64,000 nt of DNA from Nymphaea colorata (GCF_008831285.2 NC_045145.1:20148802-20212801), one strand, 5' to 3'. Counted from the first letter of the stretch, positions 1 to 11,689 are shown. Notes: generated by a model from the sequence alone, not told the origin. Numbers and translations: made by a program.

Positions 1-662
1 AACAACCAGTCCTTGGAGTGTGATGGATGTCCCAGCCACATGTGCCAGATTTCGGATAGGTTTTGTTGAAGACTCAAGCGATAGGACTAAGATTATTGAA
101 ATAGAACAAACCATTCTTAAGTTCACCCAGACCAGTCATTGTCCTGGAGGTCTGGCCTTGTAACAAGCATCCATCAGAAGAGGAGGTTAGACAACAATCA
201 TTTTTAGAGATCAGTCTACTTACCGAGATCAAGTTGTATCTAAAATTTGGTAAGTAGTAAACCCGTCAAAGTCGGAGAAAGAATAACCTCACCACCATGT
301 GATGCATGAATTGTTCTGCTATCTGGCAATCTAATAGGAAACATGTAGGTTAACTTGGACACATTGGTCATAAGAGCAAGAGAGGAAGACAAGTGGTCAG
401 TGGCACCACTGTCTATGATCCAGGTGTCAACATGAACTTGGGACATACCTGCAAAGTTTGCCACTGAGATGGTTCTACTTTTAGTAGTTGTTTCAATTGA
501 GTATAGCCATCCATAGTCAAGCACAACACATAATCTTTGTTGGAGGCTTGAGGCAGCTAAAAATACAGCTTTTGATGACTTATTTTCACGTTCCACAGCA
601 TTCACCACCGCTGGCCTTTTAGATTTTGCTTTTCCTTCTCCTTTAAAATTTTGAGGGTAACC
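1..662 (-). mobile_element. Ty1/copia retrotransposon fragment (protease and start of pre-integrase region), cut by the left edge
   Basis: Minus-strand reading from about 660 down to 240 gives a gag tail followed by the aspartic protease core WIIDSGATDHLSSS, with the D-S-G-A catalytic signature of copia proteases. Just past the stop near 240, one base out of frame, the reading resumes as YNLISVSRL and later LGELKNGLFYFN, the conserved segment between protease and the GAG pre-integrase domain of plant copia elements. The frame break and a further in-frame stop show that it is decayed. The integrase and reverse transcriptase would lie to the left of the window. I see no LTR. Assignment to copia is firm; the family within copia is not determined. 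Confidence 0.9.
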
Positions 663-2293
663 ATTTATGTCACCAAGATGCGGGGTGCCAACGCGGCATA
701 TCTCAATAAATTTAGGTGCGGCGGTGCAGTGAGAGTATTTATTGTTATTATTAATTTATTATTATAATATATTAATAATATCAAATTTATTATAAAAAAC
801 CTAAAAAATAAACTGAAATGAACGTGGTGCAGTTTGGGTTCGAATCTAGGTCGCACCCGCATCGCATCGATGCGTTTGCCCTATTGCTGGCACAAGGGCG
901 AATTGGTCCACTGTTGGAAGACGCCCAAAGGTCACCGGAAATAAGGCCAAGGTGACTGGAATTTGCAGGTTTTCCGGCAAGCTTAATTCAGGCTCAAATC
1001 TTGCTCAAAGCACGCCAGAATTGCACGGATTTCTTTCTCTTTTTCTTTTTTTTTTGCGGGCGATTCTTTTCTATCTTTTCTTTTTCTTCTCTGCCCTTTT
1101 CACTGAATTTTCTTCTTTCTTTTTTAACCAATTGAAAGCAAGCTTCAAGGAATAGTTCAGGAAACCTAAGAAATCCCTTGTGACTTGTAGGAACTAGTTT
1201 AGGGAAAGCTTCCACCGTGAAATTGGTCTGAGACTCTCGGCTGTGACTCGAGGGAATCAGGCCACTCCTTTGGTTGAATCTTAACCCAAAATAGTCCAAC
1301 GGCATTGCGCAGGTTCAATTCTAAAATCTCACGCACTAACCTTTAGATTGCTGACATGGACATATGCTGCCCACCAAGGGAAGTTGCAGCCTTCCCGAAA
1401 GCAATGCAGGCCTCTATTCTCCTTTGGTGTTCAAGGGAGAATGCACCTTTGAATGCTGGATTTGGGGTGGGGAAACCGTGAGCTGTTGAAAATGCAAGGG
1501 CCGATGCACACTTTGGATTCTTCAGCCACCAAGCCGCCGGTCGAGGGGTTGAGGAAAAGAACAAGAAACTAAGGAGAGGAAGAAGATTGACCGCCGGTTA
1601 TGGAGAGGCTTGCGTGAGGGAAGTAGCCAGCCAAGGCTGACACTTGAGGGAGGTGAAGGTGAAGAAGGGGCACACGAGAGAGAGAGAGGGGAAGAGGGAC
1701 GTGAGGAGAAAGAGAGGTGAGGGGAGAGGGGCGTGAAGAGAGAGAGAGAAACTTGGCAAATGAAATTCAATTCTAATGATTGCATGTGAAATCCAAATTA
1801 CACAAAGTTTAAATACTAACCTAAGTGACTCGGTTCACAGATGGATCGAACCGGTTCACTTAAACTCAAAACAAATGATTAGAGATACAAACCATCTCGG
1901 CCCACACAACTTGAAGTAAAATGCATAAGCAAATGAATATGGAATTGGGCGTATTGCCCCTATCTACCTAGGTTCATTCTAGACCACCGCTAAGGACTTG
2001 GATCAAGACCGACACTAGGATGGGCTAGACCTAAATCGGAGCTGAGACTTTCAATTTGACCTTCCTTGGTTGAATCTGCTCCCAACTGCTGGTCATCCCT
2101 GGATGTTTTCGGACCTAGAGCCTTTGCATCTCCGCCCTCGCCACCCTCTGCTCGTGCACTAAGTCCTGGTTTAGCCTCCCTGGCTGTCACAATGCCCTGC
2201 TCATCTTGTAGTTCCAGTCCTTCAGCCCTGGCTCGACTACTCTCGCCGTGTTCATGCATGCTCCTATGATGAGGCCTAGGTAGACCCTGATCA
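663..2293. other. No recognised gene; low-complexity sequence left of the MYB array
   Basis: The stretch contains T-rich and GA-rich low-complexity runs (about 1030-1130 and 1670-1750) and a G+C-richer block at about 1990-2270. Open frames on both strands are short and have no recognisable domain. It probably includes retrotransposon flank, because it adjoins the copia fragment and has no copy in the other array units. That origin is inference. Confidence 0.4.
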
Positions 2294-2297
2294 CTAC

Positions 2298-2365
2298 TTA
2301 ACTGATATTGAATATCTGAGATGAATATGTACTTAACTGATATTGAATATCTGATATGAATATGT
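2298..2365. repeat. Short tandem duplication at the unit 1 start
   Basis: The stretch acttaactgatattgaat is present twice about 36 bp apart. Unit 2 has one copy at 20119. Confidence 0.7.
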
Positions 2366-2747
2366 GTTAGTTTAATAAAAAAAAAGAAGTAGGGGTATTT
2401 TGGTGATTTGAAAAAAAATCTTACTTTTTATTTTTTCACTATTTTTTTTTTCAACTCAATGGATCTCTCTTTTGACTGGTTAGGAATATTTTGATCATTA
2501 TACAGCCCGATGTACAATTTGTTTATGTAGTGCATACAACCAACTTAGGAGAGGGAATGATCACCAGGAGAATTTAATAGGTGGTAGCATAGGTTACGGG
2601 AGATCTAGTTGCGTCCATAACCCTCAACACAAAGCAAATATACACCTCCAAAATAGGAGAGAGGTTGAGGGTATTTAGAAATTTATTATGATGAAATGTA
2701 CCTTTTTTTTTTTACTTTTTTACAATCTCATTTTTGTCCTTTTTAAA

Positions 2748-3590
2748 TAGGGCTGGGTATCGGGCCGGAGCGGGCCAGCCCGATAAAAATATAAAATCAA
2801 AGCCTGGTATTGAAAACAGGCCTGCCCGAGGCCTGGTCTATTTCTAAACGGTCCGGGCCCATGCAATATCGGGTCTCTGGCTTTGATTTATGCCCGAGGC
2901 CCGGCCCGATTATTAACGGGTCGAGCCGGGCTTTTTCGGGCCGAGTCACACCTGTTCCCTTTCTCCCCTGACTTTCTAGCTTACCCTGCTGCCGTGAAGG
3001 GCCGAGCAAGCAGGTGCCCTTTCTGTGGATCTTGTGTGAGCAGGACTGGCTGGTGAAGGAGGATTTCGGCGGCAAGGGCCTGGTGGTGCCCTGGTGCGGG
3101 CGAATGAATGTCATCTCTCATCCCTCCGTTGGCGGCTTCTTCACCCACTGCAGCCAAAACTCCACCTTTGAGGGCATATCTGTCGACGTGTCCTTCCTCA
3201 CTTTCTCCATTGCGGTAGACCAAAGTTGCAACAACAAGATGATATGAAGATGGGAGGGAGGGAGAAAATAGCAGCGATCGTGAGGAAAGTGATGGATTTA
3301 GAAAGGAAGAACAACAAGGAAATGAGAAGAAAATTCAAAGGCAGCGCGAAGTAGTCGTGAATGAAGAACAACGAATAACCCTAACATAAATTTATTTTTG
3401 AAAAAAAAAATTAATTTATTATCGGGCTGCCCGGGCCCCCGACCATTACAGTCGCAGGCCCGAGCCCGACCCGTTAGTTACCGGGCCCGATAATATTAGC
3501 CCGATAAGCAAATTTTCAAGGCCCGAGCCTGGGCCCGAGTCGGGCCTGGTATCGGGTACCCGGGGGCGGCCTGGCCCGACACAAGGCTTA
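2748..3590 (+). mobile_element. hAT-like non-autonomous transposon carrying a captured UDP-glycosyltransferase fragment
   Basis: This 843-bp insertion begins TAGGGCTGGGTATCGGGCC and its other end, read on the minus strand, begins TAAGCCTTGTGTCGGGCC, giving imperfect terminal inverted repeats. It is flanked by tttttaaa (2740-2747) and ttttcaaa (3591-3598), an 8-bp target duplication with one change. Unit 2 has the unoccupied site as a single ttttcaaa at 20634-20641. Subterminal regions are full of GGCCCG/CGGGCC motifs, as in many plant hAT elements. No transposase is encoded. The interior holds part of a UGT gene (see 2985-3354), so it is a gene-capturing element. The hAT assignment rests on the TSD length and terminal composition. 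Confidence 0.8.
2985..3354 (+). pseudogene. Captured C-terminal fragment of a plant UDP-glycosyltransferase (UGT)
   Basis: Plant UGTs transfer sugars from UDP-sugars to small molecules through a C-terminal PSPG box. Here the plus-strand frame reads VPFLWIL, then GLVVPWC, then HPSVGGFFTHC, NSTFEGIS and AVDQ, in the correct order for a PSPG box. It resembles the UGT87-type sequence most closely by eye. The key HCGWNS is changed to HCSQNS and the later G-V-P to D-V-S, so donor binding should be lost. A stop follows at 3247. The next UGT segment, IVRKVMDLE ending in FKGSAK and a stop at 3352-3354, is in another frame after a deletion. The whole piece lies inside the hAT-like element, with no upstream acceptor-binding half. 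It is a transduplicated fragment, not a working gene. Confidence 0.85.
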
Positions 3591-3598
3591 TTTTCAAA

Positions 3599-5442
3599 GC
3601 CTTCTCTTTTTCACTTTGTAAGGGGTATTTCGGTCGTTATACATCTCTTGCATGTTAGTGTGCACATCTTCGAGTGGGAATTCTACTTAAGCTTGGGCTC
3701 AGGCCGGCCCGACACCCGAAACTCAAGTCGGGGCTCGACCCAATTAAGTTATAAAATATATTTTAAATATAAAATAATATATAATTGTAATTAATTATAA
3801 TAAAATATTATATATATATATAAATTAATAAAATTAATATTAAAAAAATTTATCAAACCCACTGGACTTATCGGGTCTACCAGGGCTGGCGATAACCTCC
3901 CGATGTCCTTTTTTCATGCCCAGGTTGCTTTAGGTGGACAAGATACCAGATACCTAAAAGCAGCCCGGCCAGGTGCCTAAACTTAATGCTATTGACAAAT
4001 GACCTATAAAAGGAGCTGAATCACCCACCACATTAGCTTCTCTACGATTGGACTGCAAGTGACTCTACGATTGGACTGCAAGTGACTTCAGGAGAACTAA
4101 AAATTAAACATTTTGAACTGGACCAATGTATTCAACATGGTTTCCAAGACATTAAGTTCCACTTGGCTCCTTTTTAGGGACTATGATCGTTGTAGTAAGC
4201 AGAGAATGAATGGATGATGGAGAAGAAAAGCGATGTATCTATTTATTGCTTGTCCTTTCGTGAATTCAAATGATTCGTGATCTGCCGAAGCGGCTGTGCT
4301 GCCGAGCTCCAGCAAAATGAACCATATGCCGGTCGGATGATCATTGTCAATATGAGTAGAGACAGCTACCATGTTCAATAAGTAGAGCTAGATCTCGAAC
4401 TCTCTTGGTTAAACAGGACTTGAGCTCGACTCTTTTTAATGAACCAGCAGAGAATTTGAGATAAAAAGTAGGCTCGTTTAAAAGCTAGAATTTGACACGT
4501 ACAATGAGGAAGTTTTATAGTCGACTTAGTTTGTAGAACCAAACTGTCCTTACTTTTTGGTTTCAGTAGTTCTGTTCTGATGAAGGAAAAAAAAAGGGAA
4601 CAAAAGGAAAGTTAATCATGTGTTCGGTTGGTTAATTAAGAAAGAAAAAAATGAAGAAATAAAAGAACAATTTTAATTACCAAAAAAAGTAAATGAATGG
4701 AATGGATAACTCAATGTTAATTCAATCATGTAGGTGAACATATGGACAGTGGATATAACATAGATTCAAACCCAAACAATTTATGCAGAGAAAAATCGAT
4801 AGAGTCTCGACGCTCAAAATAATTCTTAATAATAAACTTAACAAAACTTACTTAAGAAATACTTAATTACCAAACTAATAGTTCACAAAATGATGTCAAC
4901 AAACGATGACTTAAATACACCAAGTACATTTAAATAATATACTTACATTATTTGTCATAATAAAACTTACAAAACTTACAAAAATGAAGTATAAGAACTC
5001 AGCTCAACAAGCTCATTTAGTGAACCATCACCCACGCACGCAACGTCCTTGCCCTTGAGCACACAATTAAACTCTCACACTTCAGCTCAGGAAAGTAAGC
5101 ATACAAACTCACTAAATTCTTGCACAAGACACTCGCCACTCTCTTCATGCTAGACAGAAATTGAGAAGGTCCGTTGTGAAAGTTCCACTAGTTTTTAATT
5201 ATTATTTTTTTTATTCTTTTTTACATCATTAATTTCCGACTTACAAAAAGAAGCTTACGGTTTGTCGAAAAGTTGCTGTCTTTGGTGATGATGACTCTTT
5301 ACAAATCCATCCAAAATTAAAGTGATTGAAATGAAAAAGAAAATGGTTGTTGCTTGACTCCAAGATGTCTCCTCCTTCAATGTCTAATGAGTTCCAAAAT
5401 TCCATAGCGATAAGTTTTCCCACTCAACTTCAATCAAAATTC
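3599..5442. other. Array spacer downstream of B1, with a probable second insertion at about 3688-4010
   Basis: At about 3688 the sequence leaves homology with unit 2 (which continues at 20712) and returns near 4010 at gaatcacccaccacatta. The extra roughly 320 bp has GGCCGGCCCGACACCC near its left end and an A+T-rich middle, suggesting another hAT-like element, but I could not define TIRs or a TSD. From 4010 to 5442 the sequence is colinear with 20740-22030 and 37560-38740 and has no convincing coding frame. Confidence 0.5.
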
Positions 5443-5853
5443 CTAATGAAGAGGGAATTCTTTGTCATCTGCCTCAAGCAATATTTCAGGAAGCAATGAC
5501 GATTCTTGTCCAGTTTCATGAGGTGCATCGAGTTCTCCTCCTCCTCCTCTTCCAACTCCTCCTTCTCCTCCTTGAGTGCCCTTCAGGTCGAACCAGCTGG
5601 AGAAGCAGAAGTGTTCATCTCGAAAATTGCTTGAAGGTGAAGGGGGTTCTGCCGTCTGAACCTTGGCCTTGAAGCAGTGGGATGCTTTCACAGTTAGCCG
5701 GTGAACTTGTGCTTTCACGACGGCAAAGGAAGGGACTGGGGCCTCTTCCTTTGGCGGTTGAAGGCCACCATTTTTTTGTGTAAGTGAGAGTTCCACCGAT
5801 TCTTTATATCATTGGCTGTCCTCCCAACAATCCTCCCAGCAATTAGCGACCAT

Positions 5854-7018
5854 CTTATTGATCATCACAAGCATGCAATTAGAAGATGTCAAAAAGAACA
5901 TATTCTTTCTTTTCAAAGAACTAATAAGGAACGAGAAGCTCAGGTTTGAATTTTAATTTGAATTTAGGACACCAATTAAGCACAACAATCAAAGAAATTA
6001 AATGATAAATACTTTGAATTTGAGCGTCCTTAATCGCATCAATTTTCACTGTGGGATCTTCACTTCAATGTCATCAAGCTTCGTAGGCATACGAAATTAA
6101 TTCTCTGTATATTTTTCTTTTACGATGAAAAAAACTGTAGTCAAACCTGAAAATTGTGCAATGTAAAGGTTTCAAACTTTTTTAAAAAATTATACGGGTG
6201 AACCTATGCCTTTCAATTAAGAAAACAGGCAAAGGAAAGATATGTTTAACATGGCATGCACATGGAACTGGTCTCAAGTTTCACTATTGGAGATTATGTT
6301 ACACGTGTGCGTGGTGCGGCTGCGACTGTAAGGCCTGACAAATTATGAAGAAATTAGCTATAATAAAAAAATCCCAACGGCTATGAAATTAACAAACAAA
6401 GTTTTAGGTTGTAATGTGACGTTAATTAGCAAAAAGGAGAGAAGAGATCATATTCTATACACAATACTAAAAGTTACATTATTGAGCCCTAAGTTAGCTC
6501 GACGTTGCAAACGATTAAATTAAGAAGAGCCTTTTCTTCCCACTAACTAATTATAATGCTTGACCAGCGGCGTTACTTACTGTCATTAAATAACCTGATC
6601 GCTTTTGCTGCTTCCTAAATTCGGCATGAACTTTCTACAAGCCGTTCCAATCGGGTCGTAACCTTTCCCGAACGCGTTCTAGAGTTGCATGAATTATTTT
6701 CTTGACGCACAAGTAGTTGTCGTTCTTTCGCATATGGTGAATTTTACATATCCAAACTGAGGAAAGTGCATCTGTGTTTGCTTGCAATCCTTTAAATTCC
6801 AAAACCGATTTGGTTTATAATCATCAATCCAAGAAAAGTCCTGCAAGCTTCGCTCTTTTCGTGTAAAAAAGAAGCTGTGGTCGATCCACCGGTGGTGGCT
6901 GAAGAGTCTCACCGGCCCCTCTTGCGGCTCCACCATGTGCTGCCTTGGACGGTCGTGGCCGTGTTCCGCCCAGAAGAAGGGGACTGCTCGGTCGATCGGG
7001 TGGAGGGGTTGTCATCGG
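5854..7018. other. B1 'intron 2', left part; includes sequence resembling the A-gene upstream region
   Basis: No gene is recognised. At about 6520-6585 the stretch around gcttgaccagcggcgtt matches the region upstream of A1 near 17215-17270 and of A2 near 33665-33725. The same block recurs in B3 near 39825-39880. Part of it is missing in B2 near 22955. Confidence 0.5.
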
Positions 7019-8158
7019 TAGAGGTGAACAACGAGCCGAGCAATTCGGCTCCGCTCATTAAAGCTCGGCTCGTGGTCGAGCTCAAGTAGGCTATTTTCAT
7101 ATTCGAGCCGAGCTCGAGCTGATTTTTCAACTCGTTTGTTTAGTCGAGCCGAGTTCGAACTCGAATTTTAAACTCGAATTTTTAAGCTTGACTCAGCTCG
7201 ATTCAACAAAAAATGAATAATAACTTGAGTGTATTTATTTCGTTTCTTCAGGTTTACTCCTCATTTCATCGCGCTCGTTCTCTCTTTTCACTTTCTTGGT
7301 CTTTTACATCTAAATGGGAGGTATCGACCTTTGCTACTTTCTCCATTCTTGCATTGTTGCAGAGCCAAGGTACCTCTCTCTCTCTCTCTCTTTCTGAAAC
7401 TCTAAAAGGAACTCGCTCAGCAAGAGTTTTGAAACCCGAGTGGGGGTTTCATCCATCGCTTGCTGGAGCAAAGGAACCCTCGCTCGCTCCCTCACTCCAG
7501 GGAGCGAGAACCCTCACTACTGCTGGAGAGAGGGTTTCAAAGCCCTCTTTCTCCAGTGAGCAAGAGCGAGGTTTCAGGTTCTAAAATCCTCACTTAATGG
7601 AGAGTCAGTGTTTCAGCAGATGAATGAAGGAGAGAAGGTTTTGAATCATTCAAAGGTGCGAGGGGTTTCAAAACCTTCCTTCGATCAGTGAGGGTTTAAA
7701 TAAATGACGATAAATGAATCATTCAAAGGTTTAGGAAAACCCTTGCTCCGGTGTGAGGGTTTCAAAACATTTGAATGACTCGTTCAAAATAATTTCTCAG
7801 ATCAAACCCTTGCTCAGGTGCGAGGGTTTCAAAACCTTCGTTCGTTGAGCGAGGGTTTCAAATGAAATTCAAATTTATCAGATAAAATTTCAGATTTCTC
7901 ATTTGGGATTTCATGATTTCAAATTTCTCATTTCTCATGAAGTGATTCATCTTCATTTCCATAACAATCGCCCTTCCCCACCACTGCAGCAATAAGCACA
8001 CTGCAATGTTCTTTTGTTACCGCACTATAGCATGGATAAATGAGTTGATCAAGCTCGAGCTCTGACATGCTTCATCGAGCCGAGTTCGAGCTGTGCAAAA
8101 TAGAAGTCGAGCTCGAACTGACCAAGCTCGGGCTGGACTCGGCTCGTGTTCACCCCTA
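7019..8158. mobile_element. Non-autonomous hAT transposon, 1140 bp, inside pseudogene B1
   Basis: The left end starts TAGAGGTGAACAACGAGCC and the right end, read inward on the minus strand, starts TAGGGGTGAACACGAGCC, giving clear terminal inverted repeats. The flanks are perfect 8-bp direct repeats, gtcatcgg at 7011-7018 and 8159-8166. The corresponding site in B3 has gtcatcgg once (40396-40403) with no insertion. Subterminal regions are rich in GAGCTCG/CGAGCTC motifs. The interior contains degenerate repeats of gagggtttcaaaacctt and no transposase-like frame. Confidence 0.92.
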
Positions 8159-8166
8159 GTCATCGG

Positions 8167-9118
8167 TGGAGTAGAACAAGACGAAAACGAGGTGGGAGGG
8201 GGCTACCACGAATACGATCGGTCATCATTTTCTGTGTTCCAATTTTGATTTTGATTTTTATTTATGAACAAGGTGTCTCTAAGGGATACCCTACTGTTCT
8301 CCTTCCCTTATTGTGACTACAATGTTCTCCAGAGTACCCACGTAGGTCTGCTAGCGTAAATATCACACTATTAATGTAAATAATTAAATGAAAAAAAACC
8401 TACGCTCAACAATATTACCGCTGATCTTTTTATAAACATTAAACAGCTAGTCATCTTTTTCGACCATTTCACCGATAACCTCTTTATTAAAAAAACACTA
8501 AATTAATAGTTCAAATGACCAATTTATTTATATAATTAAGTTAAAAAAATGAATACTGACTTCTTTCCCTGCTACTTTTTTTTCTGTAAATAATCTTCAT
8601 AAATCTTAAGTTACTGAACACACAATATTTTGCCAAAAACAGGAACAAAATGACTAGCCAATTATGGATTTAACTAGCTAGGTCATACAGATGGCTTGCT
8701 TCGCGCTGGTGTAGCTGATTATTCATATGAAGCAAAGGTTCAATGGATGGCCGCAGAAATCTATTTTGTTCGTGTGTTATATCTATAGCACAGAGTGAAT
8801 GATGACAAATGCCCGTTAGAAAATATTCTAGCAGAAAATATTCTTCCCTAGGCATTACTGAAGACCCGTCCTTAATCAAATGAATTTTCTGTGCAAAAGT
8901 ACTTCTGCCCACCTCTTACCGTTTTCGAAACTGGTTTTAAAAATTGTGCACAGTTAGTGAATCTGGAACCGAACGCCATGTCCATCTTATGAGAGGCAAA
9001 TTTAGGATGCTTAGGAAGTAAAATGGAAACACAGAGAAGGTGATGGGAAATGAGAAGTTAAAGACGTGCAACAGACAGAGACTGGGGAAAAAGGAGAACT
9101 GGTTGTGTAAGTGGACAC
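8167..9118. other. B1 'intron 2', right part
   Basis: This stretch is colinear with 23500-24387 in unit 2. Its last roughly 300 bp, before exon 2, also match the intron 2 sequences of A1 and A2. An 80-codon minus-strand frame at 8670-8912 with a relative at 23972-24184 does not keep its frame in the A copies and is treated as intron. Confidence 0.5.
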
Positions 9119-10129
9119 CTGTTCCCGAAAAGCCTTTGCATTCTGATTATGAGATCATCCTCATCCGGTGCGAAAGGGCCACGGTTGATGTTAGGGCTAA
9201 GATAGTTTAACCACCTCAACCTGCAGCTCTTACGGCATATGTTCAGCCCTGATCAACATTAATATCATTGAGTCAATATGCAGCAATTCCTTACTTTGAT
9301 CTTTTCTGTATTTCATACTTAATTTACTTCTGTGTTGCTGCACATCATAGGGGGCGGAAGGCGTTGGCCACAATTTGACTCGTAACAGTGGTGAAGACAT
9401 GATTTTTTTGGTTGAGGGAAACTTAACGAGATGATCTGTTGTTGGCACCGTAGGGGGCTGGATAAGTGTTCAGTTTAGTTGCAGAGAAATTTTTGACGGA
9501 TTGGTGTGTACAATGGCTCAAACCCGCCCACACAGGTCAGCCTCCCCTTCTCTGTGACCACAAAGCTTACTCTGAATAAAAGATAAGAAATCGACGAAAT
9601 CGTCCTCGGCAACAGCGATCCGTACAAGTCTGAAAGCGAGGGACGTCCCCACCTTGGCGTCCAAAGTTGATGATGATGATGATCAGGCGAAAAGATTTGT
9701 AAAAGGCGACCGCTCGCCGGATTAATTTCATGACGTAAAGGGCAAGAGTTCTCTCAGAAGACGATTCGAGAATCATTTTCAACTGAGCGTCCCCCCTCAC
9801 CTCTTTTTCCAAGGCATAATGAGAAGATGAGTTCTGAGAATATCCTCATGGGACGTGGATCGACCTCGGCGCCCGAATGATCAATACGAAAGAGATGCAC
9901 TTTAATCTTTTTTTGTCTTTTCCGGAAATTAAAGGATTGAGCAATCGAAGGCGGTGGCGCTAGTGTCCAAGAAAAAGTAAATTGAGTTTCAGGCAATCAT
10001 TGCTTTCTTCCGACTCGTAGTTTTGAGCTCACCTAACTTGAATTATAAGGTGGAATGCTCTTTCCCATTTTTCATTTTTCACTTTCAGTTTTGAGCTCAC
10101 CTAAATATTTTTTCTTAACATAATGGAAT

Positions 10130-10560
10130 CAATGGCAGTTTCTTCTGTTAAGTGCTACTGGAATACAAATTCGAAAGCAAACCAGCGGAAACATGCAAGA
10201 GCAATATGACATATACATATAGCAACCAAAGCATTAGAGATGCTTTGGTTCTTGAACTAATTTGACAGCAACGATCATCTAGAAATTAGCTTATGTTATA
10301 ACACGGAAAATTCCAGTGTTTCGCTCAAGTCCTAGTTCATACTACCCATGTAAGAATTTTACAATCAATGCAAAAAAAACCTACGCAAGTTTTCTATTTA
10401 CATCGTCTGGATAATTTTCATTGTTTATTCACCAGTCTGTTCCAGTTATATTTCTTAATATCGTGATTTTTAACTTGCAAAGATATCATGTATTGAACCA
10501 ATCAGCAATGAGCAAGTATTATGTATTGATAATTTGTTCTGTATCAGGCCGAACCAGTCA
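10130..10560. repeat. Dispersed array repeat with a conserved short hairpin
   Basis: The segment contains aaccagcggaaacatgcaag and, at 10225-10249, an inverted repeat ACCAAAGCAT-TAGAG-ATGCTTTGGT with perfect 10-bp arms. Relatives lie at about 12440-12830, 19370-19730, 25520-26100, 28430-28790 and 35940-36290. The function is unknown. Confidence 0.65.
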
Positions 10561-11689
10561 GTGCAGTCTACGAGCTACTCTTTTATAATAGAATAGATAC
10601 TGTCATGCTCTGCATTAACTAATTATGTTTCTGCATATTGCTACGACCTTGGTATTAAGCGTTTGATGACGAGAAGGAATAGGTGACGTTTTAGTTATAC
10701 CACCTTTGGTCAAATCGCCAACAAAATGACAGCAGATTTTGGTATGTTTTTTGCGCTCATGAAATATGTTATCTACTGCAATATGCAGAGCTGTTTGCTG
10801 TCACAGTAAAACTTCTTACTTCGCACATGAAGAATGTAGAAATTGTAAATATGTTCGTAAGGCCTTCAATTGAATGCACACGAAGAAAAAGCCAAAATTC
10901 TTCTTCCTTCCCTCATCCTTAGGCATCAGATGCGCCAGAAATTTTGGCTACATGGGCACTAATTCAATATCTTCCCTTCTTTTTAAGGAGCACTATATAT
11001 ATATATATATATTATTTATTTATTTATTGACAACCAAATATATCAAAAGCATTAACATAAAATAAAACAAGCTTTGTGAAGCTCACACCAGCTACCATGT
11101 GGCTGTGCCACTTCCTTCGATGTCTAGAGCTACGTTGGTGTTAGAGGTATACAACAGCACTACTCTTTAAATTGTGGGCTGCTATCCACCCCCAGTTTCC
11201 AGCCGCCTACTGTCCAGTCCTTAGCAAGGATGAGGTTTTAAGTAGTGTAGAACCTTGACAGCAGCATTGTAGTTAATCGTAGTGGGTGTTTGCACACTAC
11301 AAAAGACTCAAAACAACGACAAAAACAAAAGATACATCTGGATGATAATCTACTATAAGAAACCATTTGCAGAATGTTAACCGCCCGCAAATCATGTCGA
11401 TCTGAGAATAAATTGAAAAATGATATTGTTATTTGATGAACATACTGAAGTCCGTAAGGATGCAAAAGTTAACTTTCTGAAATTTTCTAGTTTACAAAGC
11501 TTTACTTATCATTTAGTTGTGACCAGAGGCAACAAATTCTTTCCCTTACAAGCACCTTTTGTTAGCTTGTATAAGAGAGCAAGTTCTATATGCCACTCTT
11601 TGTATATAACGAGCATATACCAAACGTGGACTCTACTATCAATATGCATACTTACTTTTATGCCGAAACATTACATGTGCATGTGCATA

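Larger units (their letters stand above)
5443..9248 (-). pseudogene. R2R3-MYB pseudogene B1 (exon 3 at 5443-5853, exon 2 at 9119-9248, exon 1 missing)
   Basis: Exon 2 (130 bp, the standard length) is open and encodes [16 protein letters not shown] and [15 protein letters not shown], the end of repeat R2 and start of R3. Exon 3 follows a correct AG acceptor and phase and reads [17 protein letters not shown] and WNSHL. One missing C just after KKMVA shifts the frame and gives a stop at PLPS. The original C-terminal frame survives at 5443-5796, with [14 protein letters not shown] and LPEILLEADD. Intron 2 would be 3.27 kb and holds the 1140-bp hAT element. No exon 1 lies upstream: the roughly 2.4-kb block that carries exon 1 in A1 and A2 is absent here (junction near 9345). 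Two independent lesions make this a pseudogene. Confidence 0.88.

Noticed and set aside
825-870. Possible tRNA B-box (gggttcgaatct)
   Set aside because: No matching A-box or cloverleaf arms around it.
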